In this document: one piece after another, positions 54,260 to 63,917 of the stretch
Layout of the letters: each line of letters starts with the position of its first letter
How positions within the stretch are numbered: position 1 is the stretch's first letter
DNA from: Oxalobacteraceae bacterium
GTDB lineage: Bacteria; Pseudomonadota; Gammaproteobacteria; Burkholderiales; Burkholderiaceae_D
Assembly (NCBI GenBank): GCA_027490725.1
Contig: JAIXXN010000061.1
Location: forward strand, 62,001 to 126,000
Length of the DNA: 64,000 nucleotides
Direction: 5' to 3'
Made by a program: the position numbers and the translations under genes
Notes under the pieces: model-generated
The model's input: only the letters and a program-made list of their open reading frames with translations
What the model was told of the DNA's origin: nothing
Databases searched by the model: none

Positions 54260-54637
54260 ATGTCAACGATAGGCTGGAATGACAATGCGCCGATTTATCG
54301 GCAGCTCAAGGAACGGGTCATCGGCATGATGCTCGATGGCGTACTCAAGCCGGGCGATGCCCTGCCCTCGGTGCGCCAGGTCGCCGCTGACTATCAACTC
54401 AATCCGATCACGGTGTCACGCGCCTATCAGGAACTGGTAGACGAAACGCTGGTAGAAAAAAGAAGGGGACTAGGTATGTATGTAACTGAAGGTGCACGCG
54501 ATAAATTGCTGACGTCGGAACGCGAACGCTTCCTGCGCGAAGACTGGCCGGTCATGCTGGAACGTATCCGCCGCCTCGGGCTGGACGTCGCCACCCTGCT
54601 GAGCACAGACACGCCGGCGCCGGGAGTGGCATCATGA
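54260..54637 (+). CDS. GntR-family regulator, YtrA-type
   Basis: 125 residues from ATG 54260. The winged helix-turn-helix has APIYRQLKERVIG, PGDALPSVRQVAADYQLNPI and VSRAYQELVDETLVEKRRGLG; only a short helical tail follows, as in YtrA. It overlaps the ABC ATPase gene by four bases and is likely the operon's own repressor. Confidence 0.9.
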   Translation: MSTIGWNDNAPIYRQLKERVIGMMLDGVLKPGDALPSVRQVAADYQLNPITVSRAYQELVDETLVEKRRGLGMYVTEGARDKLLTSERERFLREDWPVMLERIRRLGLDVATLLSTDTPAPGVAS

Positions 54638-55491
54638 GCGCCGTGATCACCGCCAGCGGCCTGCACAAGCAGTATGGCAAGCGTACCGCGCTGGACAACA
54701 TCAGTTTCAGCATCGAACCGGGTCGTATTGTCGGCCTGATCGGTCCCAACGGTTCCGGTAAAACCACCACCCTGAAAGCCATCCTCGGCCTAACCAGCTT
54801 CGACGGCCAGCTGTCGGTACTGGGCATGGATCCGCGCCAGCAGCGTGACGCGCTAATGAACGAGGTGTGTTTTATTGCCGACGTGGCGATTCTGCCGAAG
54901 TGGCTCAAAGTCAGTCAGGCGATCGACTTTGTCGAAGGCGTGCATCCCCGCTTCGACCGCAGCAAAGCGGAAAAATATCTGGCGCAGACCAAGCTCGATC
55001 CGAACATGAAAGTCAAAGCCATGTCCAAGGGCATGGTGGTGCAACTGCATCTGGCGCTGGTGATGGCCATCGATGCGCGCCTGCTGGTGCTGGACGAGCC
55101 GACACTGGGGCTGGATATTCTGTACCGCAAGCAGTTCTATCAGCACCTGCTGGAAGACTACTTCGACGAAAACAAAACCATCCTGATCACCACGCACCAG
55201 ATCGAGGAAGTCGAACACATACTCAGCGATCTGATGTTTATCCGTGACGGCAAGATCGCTCTGGCGCTGTCGATGGACGAAGTCAACGAGCGCTTTATCG
55301 AAGTGATGGTCGATGCGGCCAGCATGCCGGCCGCGCTGGCACTGCAGCCAGTCAGTCAGCGTGCCGTGTTCGGCAAAACCATCATGCTGTTCGACGGCGT
55401 CAGCCGCGCACAGCTGGCTAATCTGGGCGAACTGCGCACTCCGGCGCTGGCCGATCTGTTCGTCGCGACCATGAAAGGAACTTACGCATGA
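54634..55491 (+). CDS. ABC transporter ATP-binding protein
   Basis: 285 residues. Walker A is GPNGSGKTTT (37-46), the signature is MSKGMVVQLHLAL, and Walker B is LLVLDEPTLGLD. The C-terminal 70 residues are an added regulatory or dimer part. It overlaps both neighbours by four bases. With the permease it forms an export-type pump of the YtrA/EcsA kind, possibly for peptides or antibiotics. Confidence 0.92.
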   Translation: MSAVITASGLHKQYGKRTALDNISFSIEPGRIVGLIGPNGSGKTTTLKAILGLTSFDGQLSVLGMDPRQQRDALMNEVCFIADVAILPKWLKVSQAIDFVEGVHPRFDRSKAEKYLAQTKLDPNMKVKAMSKGMVVQLHLALVMAIDARLLVLDEPTLGLDILYRKQFYQHLLEDYFDENKTILITTHQIEEVEHILSDLMFIRDGKIALALSMDEVNERFIEVMVDAASMPAALALQPVSQRAVFGKTIMLFDGVSRAQLANLGELRTPALADLFVATMKGTYA

Positions 55492-56441
55492 AAACCATGA
55501 AATGGCTGCTCAAACGCGAAATGTGGGAAAACAAGGGCATGCTGCTGTGGACCCCGGTGGTGGTGGCCGTACTGGTCGCGGTGCTGGCGATCACCTCGAT
55601 CATGATGGGTAAGAACAGTAGTTTCGCCCATGCCCAGCAGGCCTACAATATCGGCACCATCACCATCGAAGGTCAGGCCCGTCAGGCCATGGTCGATGCC
55701 ATCGCCAATGGCTATATTCTGGCCTCCCTGCCGCTACTGGTCATGCTCGGTCTGCTGGTATTTTTCTACTGCCTGGGCGCGCTGCACGACGAACGCCGTG
55801 ACCGCAGTCTGCTGTTCTGGAAATCGCTGCCGGTCTCCGATTTCGCCACGGTAGCCTCGAAAGCCATTCTGGCGCTGGTGGTGGCGCCCCTGCTGACGAT
55901 TGCCGTGGCAATCGGACTGGCGGTCACCGTGCTGCTCACCGGCTGCATCGTGCTGCTGGCGCATGGCACCAATCTGGTGGGTGACTTGCTGGCCAACCCC
56001 GGCCTGTATCTGGCACCGCTGCGCCTGATCGGTCTGCTGCCCGTGTACATCCTGTGGGCTCTGCCGACTGTGGGCTGGCTGCTGATGGTATCGAGCATGG
56101 CACGCTCCAAAGTGTTCCTGTGGGCGGTCGGTACACCAGTGATGTCGTCCCTGCTGTTGCTGTGGGCCTCACGCATGCTGAATCTGGGCTTCGATCCTAG
56201 CTGGCTGATTAACAACATCACCCAGCGCATCCTGCTCGGTGTGGTGCCGGGTAGCTGGATGGCGTTCGAAAACGCCAGCGTGCGCGAACATGTCGGCAGC
56301 ATTCAGATGCCACCGCTGGATGCCGCCTTCTACGGTTCCTGGCATACCCTGACGGGGCCATCGGTCTGGCTGGGTGTACTGGGCGGACTGGCGATGCTGG
56401 CGATTGCCGTACGCATGCGTCAGCAACGCGAAGAAGTCTAA
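55488..56441 (+). CDS. ABC transporter permease, ABC-2 type
   Basis: 317 residues with six or so hydrophobic helices. The N-terminus MKWLLKREMWENKGMLLWTP is typical of the permeases paired with YtrA-type ATPases. ATGA overlap with the ATPase gene couples them. A GC-rich hairpin follows the stop. Confidence 0.88.
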   Translation: MKTMKWLLKREMWENKGMLLWTPVVVAVLVAVLAITSIMMGKNSSFAHAQQAYNIGTITIEGQARQAMVDAIANGYILASLPLLVMLGLLVFFYCLGALHDERRDRSLLFWKSLPVSDFATVASKAILALVVAPLLTIAVAIGLAVTVLLTGCIVLLAHGTNLVGDLLANPGLYLAPLRLIGLLPVYILWALPTVGWLLMVSSMARSKVFLWAVGTPVMSSLLLLWASRMLNLGFDPSWLINNITQRILLGVVPGSWMAFENASVREHVGSIQMPPLDAAFYGSWHTLTGPSVWLGVLGGLAMLAIAVRMRQQREEV

Positions 56442-56456
56442 GCGCCAGCTTGCAGC

Positions 56457-56486
56457 GGAGCGTGGTCGCCGCAACGACCATGCTCC
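56457..56486 (+). terminator. Hairpin after the ABC operon
   Basis: GGAGCGTGGTCG pairs with CGACCATGCTCC (one G-T wobble) over a six-base loop, 15 bp after the permease stop. No T-run follows, so termination is uncertain. Confidence 0.5.
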
Positions 56487-56500
56487 ATGCGTAGACTATA

Positions 56501-56530
56501 GAAAGCAATAGAAAGCAACAGAAAGCAACA
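56501..56530 (+). repeat. Three tandem 10-bp repeats
   Basis: GAAAGCAAYA occurs three times in a row, between the ABC operon and the solute-binding protein gene. Confidence 0.85.
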
Positions 56531-56607
56531 GCCAGCACGATTTTTCCGCGAAGCAAGCCAAACTTGTTAGAATGATCGCAACATCGTTTTTATGACAAGC
56601 CAGCCCA

Positions 56608-57396
56608 ATGCGGCGATCCAGCCTGTTTGCCACGCGCCTGTTTTTACTGCTGTGCCAGCTGCCGGCTGGTGCGGAAGTCATACGCGCTTGCGCCGATCAG
56701 GCTGAAATGCCGCCCTTCGTGTATGCCGAACGGGTCGATGGTCTGAAAAGCGCCCACATCACCGGCGCCAGTGTCGACCTGCTGCGCATGATCGCCGATC
56801 GCAATGGCTGGGAACTGCAAGTACAGTTGCTGCCGTGGGCGCGTTGCGTAGCACAGGTCGCCAGCCGGCAAATACAGATCGCTCTCAACATCAGCGCCAG
56901 CGACGGCGTCTCCAACGCGCTGCAAACCAGCGCGCCCTACTACACCCTGCACAACGTCTACTATTATTCGCGCCGCAATCGTCCTGGCGGCCTGACGCTG
57001 CATAGCAGCGCAGACTTGCAGCGCTACCACGTGTGTGGTCTGGGCGGCTACCGCTTCGAGGGCTACGGCATTGCCACCGGCAGTGTGGATCGCGGCACCA
57101 CCATCGGCTACGAACAGCTGATCGGCAAACTGCATCTGGGGCGCTGCGATCTGTTCATCGCCAATCGCGAAACCATGGCCGGGCAATATCTGATTAACCC
57201 GAAATTGCGCGGCATGCTGGTGGATGGCACGCTGGTGCAGCGGGCGCTGCCGGGCGTGGCAACCCAGCAGCTGTATTTCGGCGTGGCCGCCGACAGTCCG
57301 CAAGCAGCAACACTGCTGCACGCCTTGAATGCGGGACTGGAACGGCTGGAAAAAAATCACACCCTCGACACCTTGCTGGAGCGCTATCTACAATGA
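56608..57396 (+). CDS. Periplasmic solute-binding protein (SBP_bac_3-like)
   Basis: 262 residues with a signal peptide ending near PAGAE. The fold is of the amino-acid-binding type: IRACADQAEMPPFVY, GASVDLLRMIADRNGWEL and RYLQ at the end. No permease is nearby; such proteins may instead feed a signalling pathway. Its stop overlaps the porin start (ATGA). Confidence 0.85.
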   Translation: MRRSSLFATRLFLLLCQLPAGAEVIRACADQAEMPPFVYAERVDGLKSAHITGASVDLLRMIADRNGWELQVQLLPWARCVAQVASRQIQIALNISASDGVSNALQTSAPYYTLHNVYYYSRRNRPGGLTLHSSADLQRYHVCGLGGYRFEGYGIATGSVDRGTTIGYEQLIGKLHLGRCDLFIANRETMAGQYLINPKLRGMLVDGTLVQRALPGVATQQLYFGVAADSPQAATLLHALNAGLERLEKNHTLDTLLERYLQ

Positions 57397-58547
57397 CTGC
57401 CCAGACTATCCTGAGCGTGCCAGACACGCCGCATCGCGCAGTGCCGTCGCTGCCGTCGCTGCGCGCCAGAATCCTGCCTGCCTTGCTGTCAGCGCTGCTG
57501 CTGGCGTTCAGTCTGGACAGTCATGCCGAGGATGGCGCGCCGGCGCCGCTGGCACTCAACGGCTTCGGCACACTGGGCGTAGCGCGCTCCAGCGAGCGCG
57601 GCGCCGACTACGTGTTCGATAATCTGCAGCCCAAAGGCACTGGCCGCAGCCACCAATGGGCCAGCGATGTGGACAGCCGCCTCGGCCTGCAACTGACCGC
57701 CAACCTCAGCCCCAGCCTTTCCGCAGTGCTGCAGGTGGTCAGCGAGTACCGCTGGGATGGCACCTACACGCCGATGGTCAACTGGGCCAATCTGCGCTAC
57801 GCCGTCACGCCCGCGCTCAGCGTGCGGGTCGGCAGGATTGCGCTCGACAGTTTCATGGCATCCGATTCGCGCAAGATCGGCTACAGCAACCTGACGGCGC
57901 GACCGCCGACGGAAGTCTACCGCCTGCTGGCCTTGCGCGACAGCGACGGCATCGATGCGACCTATCGCTATAGCGGCGAGGATTTCGTCAACAGCTTTAC
58001 CTTGCTGTATGGCCAGCGCACCGTCACCAACACCCGCTCCATCAACGTCCATTCCACCGATGTTGCCGGCGTATTCGAACGCTATGAGAACGGCCCGCTC
58101 ACATTGCACGCGGCCTATCAGCAACGCCGGGTCGATAATCAGAATCCGCCGCTGGGCAAATTCATGTCGGTCGGCGCCAGCTACGATCCGGGGCCGTGGT
58201 TCGCGTCCGCCGAGTGGGTCAAGGCCATCAACTTCAACGCCAGCAAACTGAAAATTACCCGCGCTGCGTGGTATCTGAACACTGGCGTGCGCCTCGGCGA
58301 CTTCTCGCCCTATGTCACAGTGGCCGCTTTATGCCCGCTGTCCGAAACCGGCGTGGCACCGGTCGGTCAGCACAGCTACAGTAGCGGAGTGCGCTGGGAC
58401 GTGCGGCGCAATATCGACATCAAATTCCAGTGGGATCACATTCGCCTCAACGACAACTCCTTCGGTACGCTGCAGAATATCGCCCCCGGCACCCGTCCGG
58501 GCGGACACTTCAACGTCATCAGTCTGCTGACTGATTTCGTTTTCTAG
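57393..58547 (+). CDS. Outer-membrane porin-like protein
   Basis: 384 residues. A signal peptide ends near SHAED (about 45). The rest is beta-rich, beginning LALNGFGTLGVARS and ending in an aromatic residue (LLTDFVF), like Gram-negative porins. ATGA overlap with the binding protein gene. Confidence 0.85.
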   Translation: MTAQTILSVPDTPHRAVPSLPSLRARILPALLSALLLAFSLDSHAEDGAPAPLALNGFGTLGVARSSERGADYVFDNLQPKGTGRSHQWASDVDSRLGLQLTANLSPSLSAVLQVVSEYRWDGTYTPMVNWANLRYAVTPALSVRVGRIALDSFMASDSRKIGYSNLTARPPTEVYRLLALRDSDGIDATYRYSGEDFVNSFTLLYGQRTVTNTRSINVHSTDVAGVFERYENGPLTLHAAYQQRRVDNQNPPLGKFMSVGASYDPGPWFASAEWVKAINFNASKLKITRAAWYLNTGVRLGDFSPYVTVAALCPLSETGVAPVGQHSYSSGVRWDVRRNIDIKFQWDHIRLNDNSFGTLQNIAPGTRPGGHFNVISLLTDFVF

Positions 58548-58559
58548 GGAGGGCAGGCC

Positions 58560-58976
58560 ATGAAACGTCTGCTTGCGATCCCGCTCCTGCTGCTCGCCAG
58601 CTGGTCCGCGCGCGCCGAAATCATTGTCATCGTGTCGGCAAAAAATCCGCTGCGCACGCTCACTAGCGAGCAGGCCAGCGACCTGTTCCTCGGCAAAAGC
58701 GCCGATTTCCCGAACGGTAGTAAAGCCGTGCCGCTAGACCAGCAGGAAGGCGCCAGCATCCGCGATAATTTCTATCGCAAGAGCACCGGCAAAGGACCGG
58801 CACAGATGAATGCCCACTGGGCGCGCATGCTATTTACGGGACGTGCCCAGCCACCCGTCGCGGTGACGGATGGCGAAGCGGTGAAGAAGCTGGTGGCGGC
58901 CGATGCCAGCCTGATTGGCTACATCGACCGGGAAGAACTGGACAGCAGCGTGCGCGCCGTGCTGTCCGTGCATTGA
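58560..58976 (+). CDS. PstS-like phosphate-binding-type protein
   Basis: 138 residues with a signal peptide ending SARAE. The remaining domain is a half-size PBP_like fold (NPLRTLTSEQASDLFLGK; DASLIGYIDREEL), as seen in small proteins next to porins and sensor kinases. It ends the three-gene run with the solute-binding protein and the porin. Confidence 0.82.
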   Translation: MKRLLAIPLLLLASWSARAEIIVIVSAKNPLRTLTSEQASDLFLGKSADFPNGSKAVPLDQQEGASIRDNFYRKSTGKGPAQMNAHWARMLFTGRAQPPVAVTDGEAVKKLVAADASLIGYIDREELDSSVRAVLSVH

Positions 58977-58982
58977 AGCGAA

Positions 58983-59660
58983 TTACTCGAACTGGCGGCG
59001 GAATTCGGCAAACTGCGCGCTGAGTTCCTCGAACTGCTGGCGCAGTTGCTGCACTTCCTGTTCCAGTGCCGCCACGCGACCGCCCTGACCACTGCTGGCC
59101 ACCGTGCCGCCCAGACTGGCAGCAGTTTCTTCGCGTGCCAGTGCTGCATCGCCCGCCAGCAACTGGCCGTAGCGGGGTTCCTTGGTGCCGGGCGCCAGCG
59201 CCAGACGCGCCACCAGCGGCGGATATTTATCGATCAGGAATTGCAGCGCCTGTTCGACATCGGCCACGGTTTTGAAATCATGCAGACGACCGCAGCGGTT
59301 GCGGATTTCTCCGGCCGTCTGCAAGCCGCGCAACATCAGCATAGTCAGCACGGCCAGCTTGTCCTGTTCCAGCGACCACTTGATGCGCATGCGGTGTTCG
59401 TATTTGGTGACGCGCGCCCCGGCTTGTGTGATGCCGTTGACGTATTTGTGCTGCATCAGCCGTTGCAAGACTTCGGACACCATGTCTTCCGACAGTGCCA
59501 TCACGGGATCACGGCTGGACAATTGATTGCAGCCATTCACCAGCGCATTCAGCGACAGTGGATAATTATCCGGTGTCAGCGCTTCTTTTTCGGCCAGCAC
59601 GGCCAGCACGCGGATTTCGTAGGGATCCAGTAATTCCACGCCATCGGGCGACAATTCCAT
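58983..59660 (-). CDS. DUF480 / YceH-family protein
   Basis: 225 residues from ATG 59660, which has AAGGAAG upstream; an in-frame TTG at 59681 is less likely. Two winged-helix domains (about 1-170) end at a coiled coil (VAALEQEVQQLRQQFEELSA). Function unknown; it is conserved in proteobacteria. It follows cysE on the same strand, 10 bp after the stop. Confidence 0.9.
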   Translation of the reverse strand: MELSPDGVELLDPYEIRVLAVLAEKEALTPDNYPLSLNALVNGCNQLSSRDPVMALSEDMVSEVLQRLMQHKYVNGITQAGARVTKYEHRMRIKWSLEQDKLAVLTMLMLRGLQTAGEIRNRCGRLHDFKTVADVEQALQFLIDKYPPLVARLALAPGTKEPRYGQLLAGDAALAREETAASLGGTVASSGQGGRVAALEQEVQQLRQQFEELSAQFAEFRRQFE

Positions 59661-59670
59661 AGCCACTTCC

Positions 59671-60411
59671 TTATTCGACAAGCTTATTGAGTTGGTCGGA
59701 ATTCAATTTATCACATTCGGCCAGCCCCTGACACTGCAAACCGGCCGCTTTCAGCGTTGCCAGAATGCGTTCGATCTGCTGCTCCTGCGTCAGCGCGTGA
59801 TTGATCAGACCATGCAGCGCCTTGGACAGCGGATCATCGCCATTCGGCGTCACGCCGTATGCACTGAACAGCTGCGCGGTGGCACTGACGCTGACTTCCT
59901 TCTGCACGATGTGGGCCGGATTGCCGACTGCCGTGGCACCGGCAGGTAGCGGTTTCAGCAGCACCGCATTCGAGCCGACCTTGGCATATTCACCCACCGT
60001 GAACGCACCCAGCACCTGCGCACCGGCGCCGACGATCACGCCGCGCTCCAGCGTCGGGTGGCGTTTGCTGCCAGTGTGCAGCGAAGTGCCGCCCAGCGTC
60101 ACGCCCTGATAGATGGTGCAGTCATCACCAACGATGGCCGTTTCGCCGATCACCACGCCGAAGCCGTGGTCGATGAAGACGCGCGCGCCGATCTGCGCAC
60201 CGGGATGAATCTCGATGCCGGTGATGATGCGCGCCAGGTAGGAAATGAAACGCCCCAGCCATTTCATGCCGTGATGCCAGCACCAGTGTGCCCAGCGATG
60301 CATCACGATGGCCTGCAGGCCGGGATAACAGGTCAGCACCTCCCAGCCGTTACGGGCTGCAGGATCGCGTTCGATGATGCTGTTGATGTCTTGGCGCAGG
60401 CGATGGAACAT
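59671..60411 (-). CDS. cysE: Serine O-acetyltransferase
   Basis: 246 residues. Left-handed beta-helix hexapeptide repeats (IEIHPGAQIGARVFIDHGFG, VVIGETAIVGDDCTIYQGVT) mark the transferase. The catalytic His and Asp are in the DHGFGVVIGE region. It makes O-acetylserine for cysteine synthesis. The N-terminus is short, and feedback by cysteine is probable. Confidence 0.95.
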   Translation of the reverse strand: MFHRLRQDINSIIERDPAARNGWEVLTCYPGLQAIVMHRWAHWCWHHGMKWLGRFISYLARIITGIEIHPGAQIGARVFIDHGFGVVIGETAIVGDDCTIYQGVTLGGTSLHTGSKRHPTLERGVIVGAGAQVLGAFTVGEYAKVGSNAVLLKPLPAGATAVGNPAHIVQKEVSVSATAQLFSAYGVTPNGDDPLSKALHGLINHALTQEQQIERILATLKAAGLQCQGLAECDKLNSDQLNKLVE

Positions 60412-60554
60412 AAAATGAATTGAAAGAACTAATCGGAATTACGCATAAAAACGGCTAAGCAGAATCACCACCTAGGCAACAATGGTAGCGTATTCAGTGC
60501 AAAGTTGCTGAGCAGGGAGTGGAATGCCAGGGAGGGAGTCAGCGGAGAGCAGAG

Positions 60555-60596
60555 GCGGCGCTCCTGCCGGAGCGCCGCACGGGGTCTGAAAACCCC
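60555..60596 (-). terminator. Two adjacent hairpins downstream of rlmB
   Basis: A 10-bp perfect stem GCGGCGCTCC with loop TGCC (60555-60578) and a GGGG/CCCC stem (60581-60596). They follow the rlmB stop on the minus strand. No T-run is seen, so a terminator is only possible. Confidence 0.45.
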
Positions 60597-60623
60597 GGAA
60601 AACGTCGGTAACGCTTGCTGCGC

Positions 60624-61367
60624 TTACGCTTCCTTGGCCAGACGCTGACGACGCGCTTCGTACAGACAGACGCCGGAGGCCACCGACACGTTGAGACTTT
60701 CGACCGAACCGAACATCGGAATATTCACCAGCACATCGCAGGTTTCGCGGGTCAGGCGACGCATGCCCTCGCCTTCCGAACCCATCACCAGTGCGGTCGG
60801 GCCGGTGAAATCGGCTTCATACAGGCCTTTGTCGCCATCATCCGAGGTACCGATCAGCCAGATGCCGCGCTCTTTCAGTTCGCGCAGGGTGCGCGCCAGA
60901 TTCGTCACGGTAATGTATGGCACGGTTTCGGCAGCGCCGCTGGCCACTTTGGCCGCCGTCGCGTTCAGACCGACTGCGCGGTCTTTCGGCACGATCACAG
61001 CGTGTGCGCCGACACCATCGGCGACGCGCAGGCAGGCGCCCAGATTGTGCGGATCGGTAATACCGTCCAGCACCAGCAGCAGCGGTGGGCCGTCGATCGC
61101 ATCGAGCAGCTCGTCGAGGTTACGTGCCAGCGACAGTTGCGACGCAAACGCGATCACACCCTGATGGCGGCGCGTGCCGACGATTTTATCGAGGCGTCCG
61201 GAATCGACCGGCATCACACGCACACCGGCGGCCTTGGCATTCGCCACCAGATCCTGCATGCGGCGGTCGGTACGACCGGCGTCGATAAAAATCTCTTCCA
61301 CGGACGATGCCTCGTGACGCAAACGCGAGGTCACAGCGTGGAAACCGAAAATCATTTTATTCTTCAT
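60624..61367 (-). CDS. rlmB: 23S rRNA (guanosine-2'-O-)-methyltransferase
   Basis: 247 residues, a SpoU-family enzyme. The motifs GITDPHNLGACLRVADGVGA, MGSEGEGMRRL and MFGSVESLNVSVASGVCLYE form the trefoil-knot SAM site. It methylates G2251 of 23S rRNA. It starts three bases after rnr, so both form an operon, as in many proteobacteria. Confidence 0.96.
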   Translation of the reverse strand: MKNKMIFGFHAVTSRLRHEASSVEEIFIDAGRTDRRMQDLVANAKAAGVRVMPVDSGRLDKIVGTRRHQGVIAFASQLSLARNLDELLDAIDGPPLLLVLDGITDPHNLGACLRVADGVGAHAVIVPKDRAVGLNATAAKVASGAAETVPYITVTNLARTLRELKERGIWLIGTSDDGDKGLYEADFTGPTALVMGSEGEGMRRLTRETCDVLVNIPMFGSVESLNVSVASGVCLYEARRQRLAKEA

Positions 61368-61370
61368 TAT

Positions 61371-63917
61371 CTATCGCTTCTTCTTACTTTTTGAGGCAGC
61401 TTTGGCTGCCCGGGGTGCTACCGCAGCAGTCGCTCCGGCATGGGGTTTATGGGCAGTCTTGGCCTTGCCCTTGGCAGCCGGCTTGTTGGCCGGCTTATTG
61501 GCCGGCTTATTCGCTGGCTGATTCGCCGACTGATTCGCCGACTTAGCCGCTGGTTTGCTGGCAGTCGCTTTGGCGGCTGCCTTGGGCACGATCTTCGGAC
61601 CGGGACGGGCTGCCGGCACGCTAGGGCCCGGCTTGATATTGGTCTTCTCGGCCTTCGATTTCGCACCGGCGTTGACACGCGGTGCCGGTGCATCGATACC
61701 AGCCAGACGCAGATCGATCTTGCGGCTTTCCAGGTCGACCCGCACCACCTGCACATGCACGCGATCGGTCAACTGGAAGGTCTTGCCGGTGCGGTCGCCG
61801 CGCAGTTCGTGGCGCGCATCGTCGTACTGGAAGTAATCGGCGCCGAGATCGGTGATGTGCACCATGCCTTCGACGAACAGCTGCTCGAGCTGGACGAAGA
61901 TGCCGAAGCTGGTCACGCCGGTAATCAGGCCGGTGAATTCCTCGCCCAGCTTATCCTGCATGAAGTAGCACTTCAGCCATGCTTCCACATCGCGCGACGC
62001 TTCATCGGCACGGCGTTCGTTGGCCGAGCAGTGCACGCCTAGCGCATCCCACACGGTCAGATCGACGGCTTTCTTCTCTTTGCCATCGGCCTTGTCTTTA
62101 GCCTGCTGCTTGCGGGTAGCGTTCGACACATTGGTGTTGAGCACGCTGGTGGCCGCAACTTTCGGCTCGTATTTTTTGCCCAGCAAAATCGCCTTGATGG
62201 CGCGGTGCGTCAGCAAATCCGGATAGCGGCGGATCGGGCTGGTGAAGTGGGCATACGCCTCATACGCCAGACCGAAGTGACCGATATTGTCCGGGCTGTA
62301 GACGGCTTGCTGCATCGAACGCAGCAGCATGGTTTGCAGCAGCGACGCATCGGGACGCTCTTTTACCTGACGCATCAGTTCCGCGTAATCGCCGGCCGTC
62401 GGCTTGTCGCCGCCGTTCAGATTCAGCCCCACCTGCTTGAGGAAGGTGCGTACCTGCTTCAGCTTCTCGGCCGTTGGACTGGCGTGGATCCGGTAAGTGC
62501 CCGGATGCTTGTGACGAATCAGCAGATCGGCTGCGCAGACGTTGGCCGTCAACATGCATTCTTCGATCAGCTTGTGTGCATCGTTGCGGGTGCGCGGAAT
62601 GATCTTCTCGATCTTGCCGGACGGGTTGCAAACGATGTAGGTTTCGGTGGTTTCGAAATCGATCGCACCGCGTACCGTGCGCGCCTTCAGCAGCGCCTGA
62701 TACACCTCGTACAGATTCAGCAGATGCGGCACGATGGCCGGACGGCGCGCGGCCTCGGGACCTTTGGTGTTGCCGAGAATGTCAGCGACTTCCGTGTAGG
62801 TCAGGCGCGCGGCCGAGTGAATCACGGCCGGGTAGAACTGGTAAGCGGTGACTTCGCCCTTGGCCGTCACGACCGCATCGCACACCAGCGTCAGACGATC
62901 CACGGCCGGGTTCAGCGAGCACAGTCCATTCGACAGTTTTTCCGGCAGCATAGGAATCACGCGGCGCGGGAAATACACCGAGGTACTGCGCTGCAGCGCG
63001 TCGGTGTCAAGCGCATCGTTCGGTTTGACGTAATGGCTGACGTCGGCAATAGCCACGATCAGACGGTAAGCCTTGTTGCGACCGACCTTGATCGGCTCGC
63101 AGTACACAGCATCGTCGAAGTCGCGCGCATCTTCACCATCAATGGTGACCAGCGGCACATCGCGTAAATCGACACGGTCACCCCAGTCGGATTCATGGAC
63201 CACGTCCGGCAGCTTGGCGGCCTGCTTGAGCGCGGCATCCGAGAAAATGTGCGGTACGCCGAACTTGCGCACGGCAATTTCGATTTCCATGCCGGGATCA
63301 TCGAGCGAACCGAGCACTTCGACGATTTTGCCGACTGGCTGCTTGAAGCGCATAGGCTGTTCGGTCAGCTCGATGCTCACCACCTGCCCTGCTTTGGCTT
63401 TGCCCACCGAGCCTTGCACCAGAACGTCCTGGGCAATGCGCTGATCTTCCGGCGCCACGACCCAGACACCGTTCTCGTTCAGCAAGCGGCCGATAATGTG
63501 GGTATTCGCGCGCTGCACCACTTCGACAATGGTGCCTTCCGGGCGGCCGCGCCGGTCGGTGCCAACCACGCGGGCCAGCACACGGTCACCGTGCAGCACT
63601 TTCTGCATTTCTTTTTCGGGCAGGAACAGATCCTCGCCCGGCTCGTCGGGAATCACAAAGCCGAAGCCGTCACGGTGACTGCTGACGCGACCGGCGATAA
63701 AGCCCGTCTCGGCAACCAGCGCAAAGTGGCCGCTATCGTCGCTGACCAGCTGGCCGTCACGCTGCATGGCGTTCAGACGGCGCGACAGCACGGCTTGCGC
63801 GTCAGTCGCCACTTTGAGCGCCTTGGCAACGGCACGTAAGTCGAGCGGCCCTGCGGCGCTACGGAAAATGCCGAGAATATCCTCCCGGCTAGGAATGGTA
63901 TGGGTAGTTTGGCTCAA
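61371..63917 (-). CDS. rnr: Ribonuclease R
   Basis: 848 residues from TTG 63917, with a weak ribosome site. The order is an N-terminal winged helix (RSAAGPLDLRAVAKALKV), cold-shock domains, RNB with catalytic DARDFDDAVY, then S1 (EEFTGLITGVTSFGIFVQLE), then a Lys/Ala-rich tail. The tail contains a four-residue repeat (PANK/SANQ) encoded by 12-bp units at 61480-61539. It degrades structured RNA from the 3' end. Confidence 0.97.
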   Translation of the reverse strand: MSQTTHTIPSREDILGIFRSAAGPLDLRAVAKALKVATDAQAVLSRRLNAMQRDGQLVSDDSGHFALVAETGFIAGRVSSHRDGFGFVIPDEPGEDLFLPEKEMQKVLHGDRVLARVVGTDRRGRPEGTIVEVVQRANTHIIGRLLNENGVWVVAPEDQRIAQDVLVQGSVGKAKAGQVVSIELTEQPMRFKQPVGKIVEVLGSLDDPGMEIEIAVRKFGVPHIFSDAALKQAAKLPDVVHESDWGDRVDLRDVPLVTIDGEDARDFDDAVYCEPIKVGRNKAYRLIVAIADVSHYVKPNDALDTDALQRSTSVYFPRRVIPMLPEKLSNGLCSLNPAVDRLTLVCDAVVTAKGEVTAYQFYPAVIHSAARLTYTEVADILGNTKGPEAARRPAIVPHLLNLYEVYQALLKARTVRGAIDFETTETYIVCNPSGKIEKIIPRTRNDAHKLIEECMLTANVCAADLLIRHKHPGTYRIHASPTAEKLKQVRTFLKQVGLNLNGGDKPTAGDYAELMRQVKERPDASLLQTMLLRSMQQAVYSPDNIGHFGLAYEAYAHFTSPIRRYPDLLTHRAIKAILLGKKYEPKVAATSVLNTNVSNATRKQQAKDKADGKEKKAVDLTVWDALGVHCSANERRADEASRDVEAWLKCYFMQDKLGEEFTGLITGVTSFGIFVQLEQLFVEGMVHITDLGADYFQYDDARHELRGDRTGKTFQLTDRVHVQVVRVDLESRKIDLRLAGIDAPAPRVNAGAKSKAEKTNIKPGPSVPAARPGPKIVPKAAAKATASKPAAKSANQSANQPANKPANKPANKPAAKGKAKTAHKPHAGATAAVAPRAAKAASKSKKKR
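61480..61539 (-). repeat. 12-bp tandem repeat in the rnr tail
   Basis: Five copies of a 12-bp unit (GGCTTRTTSGCC-like on the plus strand) code for PANK or SANQ repeats in the C-terminal basic tail of RNase R. Confidence 0.85.
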
